A stretch of 41,472 nucleotides of DNA from JAOUEA01 sp035550775. Lineage in GTDB: Bacteria; Actinomycetota; UBA4738; HRBIN12. The stretch's first letter is position 1, and every line of letters begins with the position of its first letter. The notes beneath the pieces were generated by a model, which was not told where the DNA came from, ran no database searches, and was given only the letters and a program-made list of their open reading frames with translations. The translations under genes were made by a program, and so were the position numbers. The DNA lies in contig DASZOO010000105.1 in the NCBI GenBank assembly GCA_035550775.1, positions 1-41,472 on the forward strand, written 5' to 3'. This document shows positions 24,956-33,358 of the stretch, piece after piece.

Positions 24956-25524
24956 AGCAGTTCCTTGCCCTCGTTCGCCTTCCGTACCTTGATCATCGCC
25001 GAGCGGAGCCGGGTCTTGACCGTGCCCAACGGGATACCGTCGGTCTCGGCGATCTCGCGTGCGGTCATGCCACGGAAGTAGGCCCGCGCGACTAGACGCC
25101 GCTCGGCCGCCGTCAGCGACGACAAGGCTCGCAGCGCGGCGTCACGTTCGATCAACACGGCCTCCTCATCGAGCCCGGGAGCGTCGGGAACCTCGTCGAC
25201 GAGCACGAGCGTCGGGCGGGAGACGCCCGTTTCCCTGCGGAGCCGGTCGACCGCGAGGTTGTGGGCGATCGTCATCAGCCACGTCGACAACCGCCCCCGG
25301 GTCGGATCGAAGCGAGCGGCCTTCCGCCAGGCGGTGAGGAAGACGTCCTGGGTGAGCTCCTCGGCCGACTCTCGGGTGCCCAGCAGACGGTAGCCGAGCG
25401 AGTAGACCGGTCGGCCGTACCGCGTGTAGAGCGCGCGGATCGCATCGTCGTTGCCGGCGAGGAGCCCTTCCATCAGCTGCTGTTCCTCTTTCGGGAGGAG
25501 CGGTCCGTCGTTGCGAGCCTGCAC
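24952..25524 (-). CDS. ECF sigma factor (SigK-like)
   Basis: About 190 residues from the GTG at 25524, which has AAGGA seven bases upstream. An upstream in-frame ATG at 25602 would add a basic leader and is less likely. Sigma region 2 covers about residues 25-95 (YGRPVYSLGYRLLG, TQDVFLTAWRKA, WLMTIAHNLAVDRLRR). Region 4 covers about 130-185 (RLVARAYFRGMTAREIA, PLGTVKTRLRSAM). It directs RNA polymerase to stress-type promoters and is paired with the anti-sigma gene that follows. Confidence 0.88.
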   Translation of the reverse strand: MQARNDGPLLPKEEQQLMEGLLAGNDDAIRALYTRYGRPVYSLGYRLLGTRESAEELTQDVFLTAWRKAARFDPTRGRLSTWLMTIAHNLAVDRLRRETGVSRPTLVLVDEVPDAPGLDEEAVLIERDAALRALSSLTAAERRLVARAYFRGMTAREIAETDGIPLGTVKTRLRSAMIKVRKANEGKELL

Positions 25525-25581
25525 CCGGTGTTCCTTCCGGTATACGGAGCCTCGGACGATCGCGGCTTGCCGCCGGCACGA

Positions 25582-25617
25582 CCCCCGAGATCGGGGGGAC
25601 ATGCTAGCCCGATCGTA
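25582..25617 (-). promoter_or_regulatory. Candidate promoter and leader hairpin of the sigma gene
   Basis: On the minus strand TACGAT (25617-25612) and TAGCAT (25606-25601) are both possible -10 boxes. Just inside the predicted leader, CCCCCG (25582-25587) pairs with CGGGGG (25592-25597) around a four-base loop. Confidence 0.35.
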
Positions 25618-25677
25618 CCCCCACACCCGTGGCCCGTGGGGGTCTGGCTCCCGCCTGTGTCAGGTTCGCGCACGGGT

Positions 25678-25683
25678 TAGGCT
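25678..25683 (+). promoter_or_regulatory. Candidate -10 box for the nfeD-stomatin operon
   Basis: TAGGCT preceded by GGGT, the same hexamer as upstream of the CBS gene. It lies 68 bases before the ATG at 25746. Confidence 0.45.
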
Positions 25684-25745
25684 CGGTTCCACCGGCGCAT
25701 CGACGAGAACCGAAACGTAACATGTGGCGAATCCAGGACACGGAG

Positions 25746-27110
25746 ATGACGACGACACGGTTGGGTCCCGCGGCTCGGCTGGTGGCAGCGGCGTCCCTCG
25801 TGGTTCTCGCCCTCCTCTCCTCCCCCGCGTCGGCGCAGGCGCCGGCGGCCGGTTCGATCGTCCGGCTGCAGCTCGATGGGGCGGTCGACCCGTTCGTCTC
25901 CGACTACCTCACCGGCAGCATCGCCGAAGCCGCCGACGCCGGCGCAGCGGCGGTCCTGATCGAGATCGACACCCCGGGGGGTCTCGTGTCCTCGACCCGC
26001 GAGATCACGCAGGCGATCCTGAACGGCGAGGTCCCCGTGCTCTGCTACGTCACACCGTCGGGCGCGCGCGCCGCCTCCGCCGGATCGTTCGTGCTGCTGT
26101 CGTGCAACATCGCGGCGATGGCACCCGGCACCAACGTCGGTGCTGCGACGCCGGTCGGCATCGACGGCGCGGTCGGATCCGACAAGGCCGTGAACGACGC
26201 TGCTGCCTCGATGCGTTCGATCGCCGAGCAGCGTGATCGCAACGCCGACGTCGCCGAGACCTTCGTGACCGAGGCCACGAGCATCAGCGCCGAGGAGGCG
26301 CTCGAGGAGAACGTCATCGACGTGATCACGCCGACGACCGAGGAGCTGCTCGCCGAGGTCGACGGCGAGACGGTCACCGTCGGCGACGGCAGTGAGGTCG
26401 TGCTGAGGACCGACGGCGCTGAGATCACCGAGCGGTCGATGGGCGGCTTCGTCGGCTTCCTGCACACGCTCCTCGACCCGACGCTCGCGTTCATCTTCTT
26501 CTGGCTCGGCATCGCCTTGATCGTGCTCGAGCTCCTCGTTCCCGGCCACATCTTCTCCGGCACGATCGGCACCGCGATGCTCATCCTCGCCATCGTGTCG
26601 TTCGGTGTGTTCCCCGTGCAGCTGATCGGCGTGGTGCTGCTGGTGGCCGCGGCCGCGCTGATGATCCTCGAGTTGAACGCACCCGGCTTCGGCGTCTTCG
26701 GCATCGCCGGCACGATCTGCCTCCTGCTCGGTGGATGGTTCCTGTACGACCGCGCTGGAGGCATCTCCGTCTCGCCGGGGGTCCTGATCGGCACCGCCGC
26801 GTTCGTGGGGGTGTTCTTCGCGATCGTCCTGCGGAAGGTGCTTCGCATCCGCCGACTCCCCCCGGCCCAGGGAGCCGAGACCGTCGTGGGCAAGCTCGGC
26901 GTCGCGATCGGCGCAGGGCTCAACCCCAGCGGCATCGTCCGCGTGTCCTCGGAGGAGTGGCGCGCCACCTCGGCCGACGGCTCCGCGATCCCGGCCGGCA
27001 CAGCGGTGCGGGTCACGCATCTCGACGGTCTCACGCTCACCGTCGAGCAGGCACCCATGGAGCATGAGACGGTCGGCTCCTCGCCGGCCGAAGAAGGGGG
27101 GAACCGCTGA
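25746..27110 (+). CDS. nfeD: NfeD1-type membrane serine protease (ClpP-class)
   Basis: About 454 residues from the ATG at 25746; an ATG at 25722 is an alternative. A signal peptide (VLALLSSPASAQA) is followed by a ClpP-fold protease domain (to about residue 215) with the catalytic-serine region SGARAASAGSFVLLS. Then come four to five membrane helices (about 235-365) and a C-terminal OB-fold NfeD domain (about 375-440). Long NfeD proteins pair with stomatin and are thought to cleave or regulate it in membrane microdomains. The stop overlaps the ATG of the stomatin gene by one base, the classical order. Confidence 0.87.
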   Translation: MTTTRLGPAARLVAAASLVVLALLSSPASAQAPAAGSIVRLQLDGAVDPFVSDYLTGSIAEAADAGAAAVLIEIDTPGGLVSSTREITQAILNGEVPVLCYVTPSGARAASAGSFVLLSCNIAAMAPGTNVGAATPVGIDGAVGSDKAVNDAAASMRSIAEQRDRNADVAETFVTEATSISAEEALEENVIDVITPTTEELLAEVDGETVTVGDGSEVVLRTDGAEITERSMGGFVGFLHTLLDPTLAFIFFWLGIALIVLELLVPGHIFSGTIGTAMLILAIVSFGVFPVQLIGVVLLVAAAALMILELNAPGFGVFGIAGTICLLLGGWFLYDRAGGISVSPGVLIGTAAFVGVFFAIVLRKVLRIRRLPPAQGAETVVGKLGVAIGAGLNPSGIVRVSSEEWRATSADGSAIPAGTAVRVTHLDGLTLTVEQAPMEHETVGSSPAEEGGNR

Positions 27111-28042
27111 TGGAGATCAGTGCCGCCTTGATCGCCCTGATCGTGGTGGTCGTGCTGATCGTGCTGTTCCTGGCGAAGGCGATCCGCATCGTGCCCGAGT
27201 ACCAGCGCCTGGTCGTGTTCCGGCTCGGCCGCCTGCTCGGCCAGAAGGGGCCGGGGCTCGTGCTGCTCATCCCGTTCATCGATCGAGGCATCAGCGTCGA
27301 CCTGCGGGAGTTCTACTTGGAGATCCCGCGGCAGGACTCGATCACCAAGGACAACGCCCCGATCGCCGTCGACTTCGTGATGTTCTACAAGGTGATGGAC
27401 GCGCAGACGTCCGTCGTGCAGGTCGGCAACTTCGCCGGCGCCGCGTTGAACATCGCCTCGACGACCCTGCGAGCGGTGATCGGCGACATCCCGCTCGACG
27501 ACATGCTCGCCAAGCGCGACGAGATCAACACGCTGTTGCGCATCAAGCTCGACGAGGTCACCGAACGGTGGGGCGTGAAGGTCACCAACGTCGAGATCCG
27601 CGAGATCATCCCGCCGGCCTCCGTGCAGGAGGCGATGACCCGGCAGATGTCGGCCGAGCGCACGAGACGCGCGGTCGTCACGGAGGCCGACGGCCAGAAG
27701 GCGGCGGCGATCACGGTCGCCGAAGGCAACAAGGAAGCCGCGATCCTCAACGCCGAGGGTTCGAAGCAGTCCGCGATCCTCACGGCCGAGGGCGAACGGC
27801 AGGCCGCGATCCTGCGGGCCGAGGGGTTCTCCCTCGCGCTGCGGACGATCAACGAGCAGGCGATGGGCGCCGACGAGAAGACGATGCGCCTGCAGTACCT
27901 CGAAGCGCTGAAGGCGCTGGGCGTGGCGCCATCCTCGAAGGTGGTCGTGCCGATGGAGCTCGCCGGGCTGGTCGCCGGATTCACGGCCATGGCCGAGGTC
28001 GTGTCCTCGCCCGACGGGTCCGGGCGCGAGCGCTCGGGCTGA
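27110..28042 (+). CDS. Stomatin/slipin-type SPFH (band 7) protein
   Basis: 310 residues. One N-terminal membrane segment (about 5-22, ALIALIVVVVLIVLFLAKAI) is followed by the SPFH domain (25-190: RIVPEYQRLVVFRLGR, KDNAPIAVDFVMFY, WGVKVTNVEIREIIPP). A long alanine/glutamate-rich coiled coil (about 195-255) has repeated xAAIL/AEG units and drives ring or cage oligomers. It is membrane-bound and organises lipid microdomains. It is the partner of the NfeD protease encoded immediately before. A strong hairpin follows the gene. Confidence 0.9.
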   Translation: MEISAALIALIVVVVLIVLFLAKAIRIVPEYQRLVVFRLGRLLGQKGPGLVLLIPFIDRGISVDLREFYLEIPRQDSITKDNAPIAVDFVMFYKVMDAQTSVVQVGNFAGAALNIASTTLRAVIGDIPLDDMLAKRDEINTLLRIKLDEVTERWGVKVTNVEIREIIPPASVQEAMTRQMSAERTRRAVVTEADGQKAAAITVAEGNKEAAILNAEGSKQSAILTAEGERQAAILRAEGFSLALRTINEQAMGADEKTMRLQYLEALKALGVAPSSKVVVPMELAGLVAGFTAMAEVVSSPDGSGRERSG

Positions 28043-28060
28043 TCCGGGCACTCCGCGACA

Positions 28061-28089
28061 CGAGGGCGCCGGCTCCGCCGGCGCCCTCG
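28061..28089 (+). terminator. 13-bp perfect hairpin after the stomatin gene
   Basis: CGAGGGCGCCGGC pairs perfectly with GCCGGCGCCCTCG around TCC, 18 bases after the stop. No T-run follows, as is usual for GC-rich actinobacterial terminators. Confidence 0.65.
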
Positions 28090-28126
28090 CCACGTCCGGC
28101 GTGGAACCCGTGCCGTGCTCGTGGTG

Positions 28127-28132
28127 TAAGAC
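28127..28132 (+). promoter_or_regulatory. Weak candidate -10 box; possible leaderless start
   Basis: TAAGAC lies eight bases before the GTG at 28141, which has no ribosome site. If it is a -10, the transcript begins at or next to the start codon. Confidence 0.25.
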
Positions 28133-28140
28133 GGTGAACG

Positions 28141-28731
28141 GTGAACGACCAGCAGCCCTCCGGGGGCCGGCCATCGGAGGACGCCTTGCTCGTGTCGCGT
28201 GCACGTGACGGGGACGTGGGGGCGTTCGAGGAACTGGTGACGCGGTATCAGGACGTCGCGTTCCGCGTCGCCTGGCTGGTCGTGCGCAATCGCGGCGATG
28301 CGGAGGAGGCCGTGCAGGACGCGTTCGTGAAGGCCTTCTACGCGCTGCCCCGGTTCCGGCCGGGGGCTCCGTTCCGGCCGTGGATCCTGCGGATCGTCAC
28401 GAACGAGGCGCGCAACCGCGCTCGGTCCGCCAGGCGACGGGAGGGGCTCGCGTCGCGGGTGGCGTCACATGAGATGCGGCGCGCGGCCCCGTCCTCGGAG
28501 TCCACGGCCCTCGACCGAACCGACGCCGAGGCGTTGCTGGCCGCCCTGGACCGGCTGCCGGAACGCGACCGCCTCGTGATCGCGTACCGGTTCCTCCTCG
28601 AGATGACCGAGGCCGAGACGGCCGAGACGCTCGACGTGCCCATGGGCACGGTGAAATCGCGGCTCTCGAGAGGGCTGAAGCGCCTGCGATCGGAGCTGGT
28701 CGCCGGCATCGTGGAGGTGGAACAGGCATGA
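28141..28731 (+). CDS. ECF sigma factor, second pair
   Basis: 196 residues from the GTG at 28141. Region 2 (about residues 24-92) shows FEELVTRYQDVAFRVAWLVV, EAVQDAFVKAFYALPRF and WILRIVTNEARNRAR. Region 4 (about 130-185) shows LPERDRLVIAYRFLLEMTEAE and PMGTVKSRLSRGLKRLR. It resembles the SigW/SigM/RpoE branch more than the SigK-like gene at 24952. The CGGTGAA heptamer is directly repeated across the start (28132-28145). It overlaps the membrane anti-sigma gene by four bases. Confidence 0.87.
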   Translation: MNDQQPSGGRPSEDALLVSRARDGDVGAFEELVTRYQDVAFRVAWLVVRNRGDAEEAVQDAFVKAFYALPRFRPGAPFRPWILRIVTNEARNRARSARRREGLASRVASHEMRRAAPSSESTALDRTDAEALLAALDRLPERDRLVIAYRFLLEMTEAETAETLDVPMGTVKSRLSRGLKRLRSELVAGIVEVEQA

Positions 28732-29546
28732 GCGAACGATCCCACCCGTCGAGCGATCCGGCGATGGCAGAGGCCCTGGTCGCTGCGAGGGCGCACATCG
28801 ACTGGCCGACGACTCCCGACGTCGCGCAGGACGTCGGTGCGTCGATCAGGGCGATGCAGGCGAAGCCCGCGCTCGTCGCGCCTAGACTCTCGATGCCCAG
28901 CCGCCGACGCACCCTGATCGCGATCGCCGCAGCCCTGTTGCTCGTCGCCGGCGTGGCGTTCGCCGCGCGCCTCGTGATCGAGCTCGGCGCGGTGGCCGTG
29001 CAGGTGCTTCCGGACCGCCCGACCTCGTTGCCGACGAACGTCGCGACCCCCGACGACCTCGGCCGCGAGGTCACACTCGCCGAGGCCGAGGCGACCGCAG
29101 GATTCCAGGCCGCGCTGCCGGCCGCCCTCGGGCCGCCGGACCGAACGTGGGTCGACGACGCGGCGGTCGGCTTCGAGCCGGGTGACGTCGCCCGCCGCAT
29201 CGTGAACGCCTGGGCGCCCGCAACCGGACTCCCCGTGATCCCGGGCACCGAGGCCGGGGCGGTGCTGATGCAGTTCGAGGGTGACTGGGAGGTCGCCTCC
29301 AAGCTCCTGTCGGCCGAGACGGATCGATTCGGTGAGGCGATCGTCGAAGGGCGTCCGGCGTTCTGGACCTCGGGCGAGCACGAGCTGCGGCTCGTCAGCG
29401 GTGACGAGACCGCTCGTCTGCTCGTGACCGGGAACGTGCTGATCTGGCAGGACGCCGGCTACACGTTCCGGCTCGAGACCTTCCTCGCGAAGCGCGCCGC
29501 GATCGTCATCGCCGAGTCGATCGACCCCGTCGTCGAACTGGGGTGA
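28728..29546 (+). CDS. Membrane protein, probable anti-sigma factor without a zinc site
   Basis: 272 residues. A cytoplasmic N-terminus of about 60 residues is followed by a single membrane helix (62-79, TLIAIAAALLLVAGVAFA) and an outer domain of about 190 residues. The outer domain has a pattern of two aromatic-rich beta segments (AVLMQFEGDWEVASKLL, VLIWQDAGYTFRLET), like the DUF4367/RsgI-type sensor domains. There is no H-x3-C-x2-C motif, unlike the pair at 24152. The role rests on the ATGA overlap with the sigma gene and on topology. Confidence 0.7.
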   Translation: MSERSHPSSDPAMAEALVAARAHIDWPTTPDVAQDVGASIRAMQAKPALVAPRLSMPSRRRTLIAIAAALLLVAGVAFAARLVIELGAVAVQVLPDRPTSLPTNVATPDDLGREVTLAEAEATAGFQAALPAALGPPDRTWVDDAAVGFEPGDVARRIVNAWAPATGLPVIPGTEAGAVLMQFEGDWEVASKLLSAETDRFGEAIVEGRPAFWTSGEHELRLVSGDETARLLVTGNVLIWQDAGYTFRLETFLAKRAAIVIAESIDPVVELG

Positions 29547-29616
29547 GTCGGGAACCCCTCGGCGGTCTGCGGTGTAGGCAGGGTGAGATCGGGCGGCTCG
29601 ACGACGGGAGGCAGCG

Positions 29617-30144
29617 ATGACGCGGGCACACAGGATCGCGACGATCGCGGTGCTCGGCACGATCGGCGCCCTGGCGGGCGTGACGACCGCGACCGCCGGC
29701 GGCGGCGGGCACTGTGCCCCGGCCGAAGCCCGGGGAGAACGGGTGGAGCTCGAAGGAGCCTGCTTCTCGCCGTCGACGTTGCTCACCGAGGCGGGCAGGT
29801 CGATCACCTTCGTGAACCGGGACCCCTTCGCCCACAACGTGAGCGGCACCGGGTGGGGCAACTACGAGGACATGGCTCAGGGTGATCGGTTCACGACCTC
29901 CTTCGCGGACGAGGGCATCTACCCCTTCGCCTGCACCCTGCATCCGGGCATGACCGGGGTCATCGTCGTCGGGGACGAGGCGGCAGGCGGGACGGCGGGC
30001 GAGGTGCAGCCGTTGGCGGCATCGACCTCGCCACCCGCGGACGGCGATGCATGGATCCCGGCGGGTGCGCTGGGCCTGGCCGTTGGAGCGGCGCTCGGCG
30101 CGGGGCTGGCCGGCATCGTGCGCCGTCGCGCGGCCACCGCCTGA
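29617..30144 (+). CDS. Membrane-anchored plastocyanin-like cupredoxin
   Basis: 175 residues: a signal peptide (1-29, ending TTATAGG), a blue-copper domain, and a C-terminal membrane helix (about 147-166) with an RRR stop-transfer. The type 1 copper ligands are H73 (PFAHNV), C106, H109 and M112 (CTLHPGM). It likely carries electrons on the outer face of the membrane. GGAGG precedes the ATG. It follows the sigma/anti-sigma pair by 70 bases and may be in its regulon; that is inference. A TAGGCA at 29575-29580 could be its -10. Confidence 0.85.
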   Translation: MTRAHRIATIAVLGTIGALAGVTTATAGGGGHCAPAEARGERVELEGACFSPSTLLTEAGRSITFVNRDPFAHNVSGTGWGNYEDMAQGDRFTTSFADEGIYPFACTLHPGMTGVIVVGDEAAGGTAGEVQPLAASTSPPADGDAWIPAGALGLAVGAALGAGLAGIVRRRAATA

Positions 30145-30173
30145 GCGGGACACGTGGGCCGGCCGGCGCTGCC

Positions 30174-31295
30174 CTAGACGGGCAGGGCCATGCCGGCCTG
30201 CTGCATCGCGAGCTCGAAGTCGTGGCGGTTCGACACGGCCTGGAACGCATCGTCGACGGTGACCTTGCCGTCCTGCACGAGCTGCAACAGGCACTGATCG
30301 AACGTGACCATGCCGTAGAAGCCGCCGTCCTGGATCACGTCCTTGATCTCGTGGGTCTTGTCGGGATCGGCGATGCGCTCGGCCACGCGTCCGGTGTTGA
30401 TCAGGATCTCGAGTCCGGGGGTGCGGCCACCGTCGACCGTCGGAACGAGCCGTTGGCAGACGATGCCCCGCAGCGTGCCCGCGAGGGCCAGACGCACCTG
30501 CTTCTGCTGGTACGGGGGGAAGAAGTCGATCACGCGGTTCACGGTCTCGGTCGCGTCGACCGTGTGCAGGGTGGAGAGCACGAGGTGACCCGTCTCGGCC
30601 GCCTGGATCGCCGCCCGCACGGTCTCGGTGTCGCGCATCTCACCGATCAGGATCACGTCGGGGTCTTGCCGCAGCGCCGCGCGGAGGGCCACGAGGAAGT
30701 CCTGCGTGTCGTTGCCCACCTCCCGCTGGTTGATCGAGGCGACCTCGTCCTTGTGCAGCACCTCGATCGGATCCTCGATCGTCACGATGTGCACGGGCTT
30801 CGTCTTGTTGATGTGATCGATCATCGCGGCCAGGGTCGTCGTCTTGCCGGACCCCGTCGGCCCCGTCACGAGCACGAGGCCGCGGTGCTCCTCGGAGATC
30901 GAGCGCACCGCGTCGGGCAGACCGACCTCCTCGAACGCCGGGCCGCCGAATCGCAGCCTCCGCAACACCATGCTGACCGACCCGCGCTGGCGGAACACGT
31001 TCACACGGAAGCGACCGACGTGCTGGATCGAGTACGCGAAGTCGACCTCGCCCTGCTCCATGAACCGCCCCATACGATCGGGCGGGATGATGCCCTCGGC
31101 GATCGCCTGGCATTCGATGCCGGTGAGCGGGTCGCGATCGAGGCGATGCAGCCCCTTCGGCAGCCGGATCATCGGCGGCGACCCGACCTTCACGTGCAGG
31201 TCCGAGCCTTCCCCCGCGACGAGCTGTTCGAGCCATCCGTTGAACTCGGGCACGATCGGGCTGCCGTCCGACGACGTCGTGGCCGTCTGCTCCAT
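30174..31295 (-). CDS. pilT: PilT-type twitching ATPase
   Basis: 373 residues. It is a hexameric ATPase that powers type IV pilus retraction in the cytoplasm. Seen are the N-terminal PAS-like domain (SDLHVKVGSPPMIRL), Walker A GPTGSGKTTT (145-154), the Asp box, the Walker B region DVILIGEMRD (213-222), the His box (ETGHLVLSTLHT) and the PilT-specific AIRNLIRE-like region replaced by KTHEIKDVIQDGG. GGAGGA seven bases before the ATG at 31295 fixes the start over an upstream one at 31364. No pilin, PilB, PilC or PilM lies in the window. Confidence 0.9.
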   Translation of the reverse strand: MEQTATTSSDGSPIVPEFNGWLEQLVAGEGSDLHVKVGSPPMIRLPKGLHRLDRDPLTGIECQAIAEGIIPPDRMGRFMEQGEVDFAYSIQHVGRFRVNVFRQRGSVSMVLRRLRFGGPAFEEVGLPDAVRSISEEHRGLVLVTGPTGSGKTTTLAAMIDHINKTKPVHIVTIEDPIEVLHKDEVASINQREVGNDTQDFLVALRAALRQDPDVILIGEMRDTETVRAAIQAAETGHLVLSTLHTVDATETVNRVIDFFPPYQQKQVRLALAGTLRGIVCQRLVPTVDGGRTPGLEILINTGRVAERIADPDKTHEIKDVIQDGGFYGMVTFDQCLLQLVQDGKVTVDDAFQAVSNRHDFELAMQQAGMALPV

Positions 31296-31332
31296 ACCTC
31301 GTTCCTCCGACGCGATCACGTGGGTCGATGCC

Positions 31333-31350
31333 GGGCGGGACGCTCCGCCC
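31333..31350 (-). other. Small inverted repeat in the pilT leader
   Basis: GGGCGG and CCGCCC flank a six-base loop, about 40 bases upstream of the pilT start, in the 138-base gap after the SufR-like gene. It could be an mRNA hairpin or an operator. I see no convincing promoter here. Confidence 0.25.
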
Positions 31351-31433
31351 GAACGCTCCCCCACTGCATCGGACGGCGGGAGCCCCGACTTCAGTTTGCG
31401 TAGGTGTTCGCCCTCAGGTGATGCGTACGTAGG

Positions 31434-32126
31434 TCACCGCGCAGCGGTCGCATCGGGCACGGCCGTGAGCCGGCACACCGTCGAACGCTCGGCGAGCGGT
31501 TCGAACGCCTCGAGGTGCATCGGGGGCCGGGAGCTCGCCAACATGCCCTCCAGCAGGCCGCGGTGCAGGGCGCACACGAGATCGCGGTGCTCCTCGAGCA
31601 GGTCACGGAACGGGCAGTCGCGCAGCGTGATGTCGACACCCGCCCCTCCTCGACGCCGGAACCTCGGATCGAACCCCGCCTCGGCGAGCGCTTCCTGCAG
31701 CACGGCCAGGTTCGGCCCGCTCGAGGTTCGAGCGCCCGGCCGGGGCACCGAACGGCCGACGAGGTAGGCGCCCCATTCCCGAGCCGTTCCCACGGCACGC
31801 TCGCGCTGACGCGCGCCGGTGATCTGGCCGGCCACGATGTCGGCGAACAACCGGTAGTCACGGCCCTCCCGCCCCTCGCGATCGACCGCCGTGTACAGGG
31901 TCTGCGGACGGCCCACGGAGGTCCCGCGCCTGGATTCGCTGGTGACGAGCCCGGCTTCCTCGAGGCGGCGAAGGTGCGGTCGCAGGGTGTTCACGTGCAG
32001 GCCCAGCCGGGCCGCCAGCTCGCGGACCGAGACCGCGCGGCCCGACAGGCGCAACGTGCGATACAGGCGGTAGCGGGTATCGTCGGCCAGCGCCTTGTGG
32101 ACCTCGATCGGTGAGGGCTCGGCCAC
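31434..32126 (-). CDS. SufR/ArsR-like winged-helix regulator with a putative Fe-S site
   Basis: About 230 residues. A winged helix is at the N-terminus (about 8-75: VHKALADDTRYRLYRTLRL, LHVNTLRPHLRRLEEAGLV, then a wing with GRPQTLYTA). The C-terminal half has three well-spaced cysteines, C171, C185 and C218, and H188. Their pattern is like the [4Fe-4S] ligands of SufR, the repressor of Fe-S assembly operons. A GTG at 32126 is preferred because GAGG lies seven bases upstream; a GTG at 32132 is too close to it. The gene is divergent from mrp, an Fe-S carrier, which supports the reading. No sufBCD genes are in view. Confidence 0.75.
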   Translation of the reverse strand: MAEPSPIEVHKALADDTRYRLYRTLRLSGRAVSVRELAARLGLHVNTLRPHLRRLEEAGLVTSESRRGTSVGRPQTLYTAVDREGREGRDYRLFADIVAGQITGARQRERAVGTAREWGAYLVGRSVPRPGARTSSGPNLAVLQEALAEAGFDPRFRRRGGAGVDITLRDCPFRDLLEEHRDLVCALHRGLLEGMLASSRPPMHLEAFEPLAERSTVCRLTAVPDATAAR

Positions 32127-32142
32127 TCGCACACCTCGGACG

Positions 32143-32175
32143 TATCATGGATTTCCACGGCCAACACCGTGTCAA
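32143..32175. promoter_or_regulatory. Divergent promoter/operator between the SufR-like gene and mrp
   Basis: TATCAT (32143-32148) is the plus-strand -10 for mrp. TTGACA on the minus strand (32175-32170) is a -35 for the regulator gene. Between them is an inverted repeat CACGG-N6-CCGTG (32156-32171) that overlaps the TTGACA box, a likely operator for autorepression. Confidence 0.45.
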
Positions 32176-32201
32176 TCAAGCTTAGAGGGAAAGGGACGAC
32201 G

Positions 32202-33302
32202 GTGGTCACCGAAGAGCAGGTGCGACAAGCGCTCCGAGGCGTGATGGATCCGGAGATCGGACGCCCGATCGAGGACATCGGCATGCTGGAATCGATCGCC
32301 GTCGACGGCGGGCGTGTCGAGGTGCACGTGCTGCTCACGATCGAGGGCTGCCCCTTGAAGGACCGGATCACCGGGGACGTCACCGCGGCGGTGGAGCCCC
32401 TCGAGGGCGTGGAGCGGGTCGATGTCCGACTCACCCCGATGAGCCAGGAGCAGCGAGAGGGCCTCGTCTCACAGCTCCGAGGCGGCGCCCCGACCCCCCA
32501 GCAGAAGATCCAGTTCCCACCGTCCACGTCGGTGATCGCGGTGGCGTCGGGCAAAGGCGGCGTCGGGAAGTCGTCGGTCACCGTGAACCTCGCGGCCGCG
32601 CTCGCCGCTCAGGGCAAGACGGTGGGCGTGCTCGATGCCGACGTGTGGGGCTTCAGCGTGCCCCGCATGCTCGGGGTCACCGGCAAGCCGGTCGGCTTCG
32701 ACAACATGATCCTGCCCCTCGAGGGACACGGCGTGAAGGTGATCTCGATGGGCTTCTTCGTTCCGGAGGACACCCCCGTGATCTGGCGAGGGCCCATGCT
32801 GCACAAGGCCATCGAGCAGTTCCTCGGCGACGTCTACTGGGGAGACCTCGACTTCCTGCTCTGCGACCTGCCACCCGGCACCGGCGACGTCTCGATCTCC
32901 CTGGCGTCGTTCCTGCCCGGGGCGTCGATGCTCGTGGTCACCACGCCGCAGGAAGCCGCGCGCACGGTGGCCGAGCGTGCCGGCCGCATGGCCGAACGCA
33001 CGAACCTGCGGCCCATCGGCGTGGTCGAGAACATGAGCTGGTTCGTCTGCCAGCACTGCGGCGAGCGCGAGGCGATCTTCGGCGAGGGTGGCGGGCGCGA
33101 AGCCGCCGAGCACCTCGGGGTGCCGCTGATGGCCCAGGTGCCCCTGGTGCCGGCGATGCGTGAAGGTGGCGACACCGGCGCGCCGATCGTCGTGGCCGAG
33201 CCCGATTCGCCGGCGAGCACGGCGCTGCGGGAAGCCGCCGAAGCCGTGGTCCACGCCACGAAGAGCAAGATCGGCAAGCCACTGACGCTGATGACCAGCT
33301 AG
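32202..33302 (+). CDS. mrp: Mrp/ApbC-type Fe-S cluster carrier ATPase
   Basis: About 366 residues. A MIP18/DUF59 domain (about 1-80) precedes a MinD/NBP35-type P-loop ATPase. The Walker A motif is SGKGGVGKSS, the switch regions are DADVWGFSVP and DLPPGTGD, and the C-terminal FVCQHCGE (CxxC) binds a bridging Fe-S cluster in the dimer. It transfers clusters to target enzymes in the cytosol; the SdhB-like subunit and other Fe-S proteins are possible clients. The GTG at 32202 has AAAGGG upstream and is preferred over a GTG at 32169, which lies within the promoter region. Confidence 0.9.
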   Translation: MVTEEQVRQALRGVMDPEIGRPIEDIGMLESIAVDGGRVEVHVLLTIEGCPLKDRITGDVTAAVEPLEGVERVDVRLTPMSQEQREGLVSQLRGGAPTPQQKIQFPPSTSVIAVASGKGGVGKSSVTVNLAAALAAQGKTVGVLDADVWGFSVPRMLGVTGKPVGFDNMILPLEGHGVKVISMGFFVPEDTPVIWRGPMLHKAIEQFLGDVYWGDLDFLLCDLPPGTGDVSISLASFLPGASMLVVTTPQEAARTVAERAGRMAERTNLRPIGVVENMSWFVCQHCGEREAIFGEGGGREAAEHLGVPLMAQVPLVPAMREGGDTGAPIVVAEPDSPASTALREAAEAVVHATKSKIGKPLTLMTS

Positions 33303-33358
33303 GTCCCTCGTGGCCTTCCGTGGAGGCCGGCGATCCCGAGCGAGCCGAGCCGTGCCGC

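Noticed and set aside
33312..33328. Hairpin GGCCT...AGGCC after mrp as a terminator
   Set aside because: The stem is only five pairs with a mismatch and no T-run, so it is too weak to claim.
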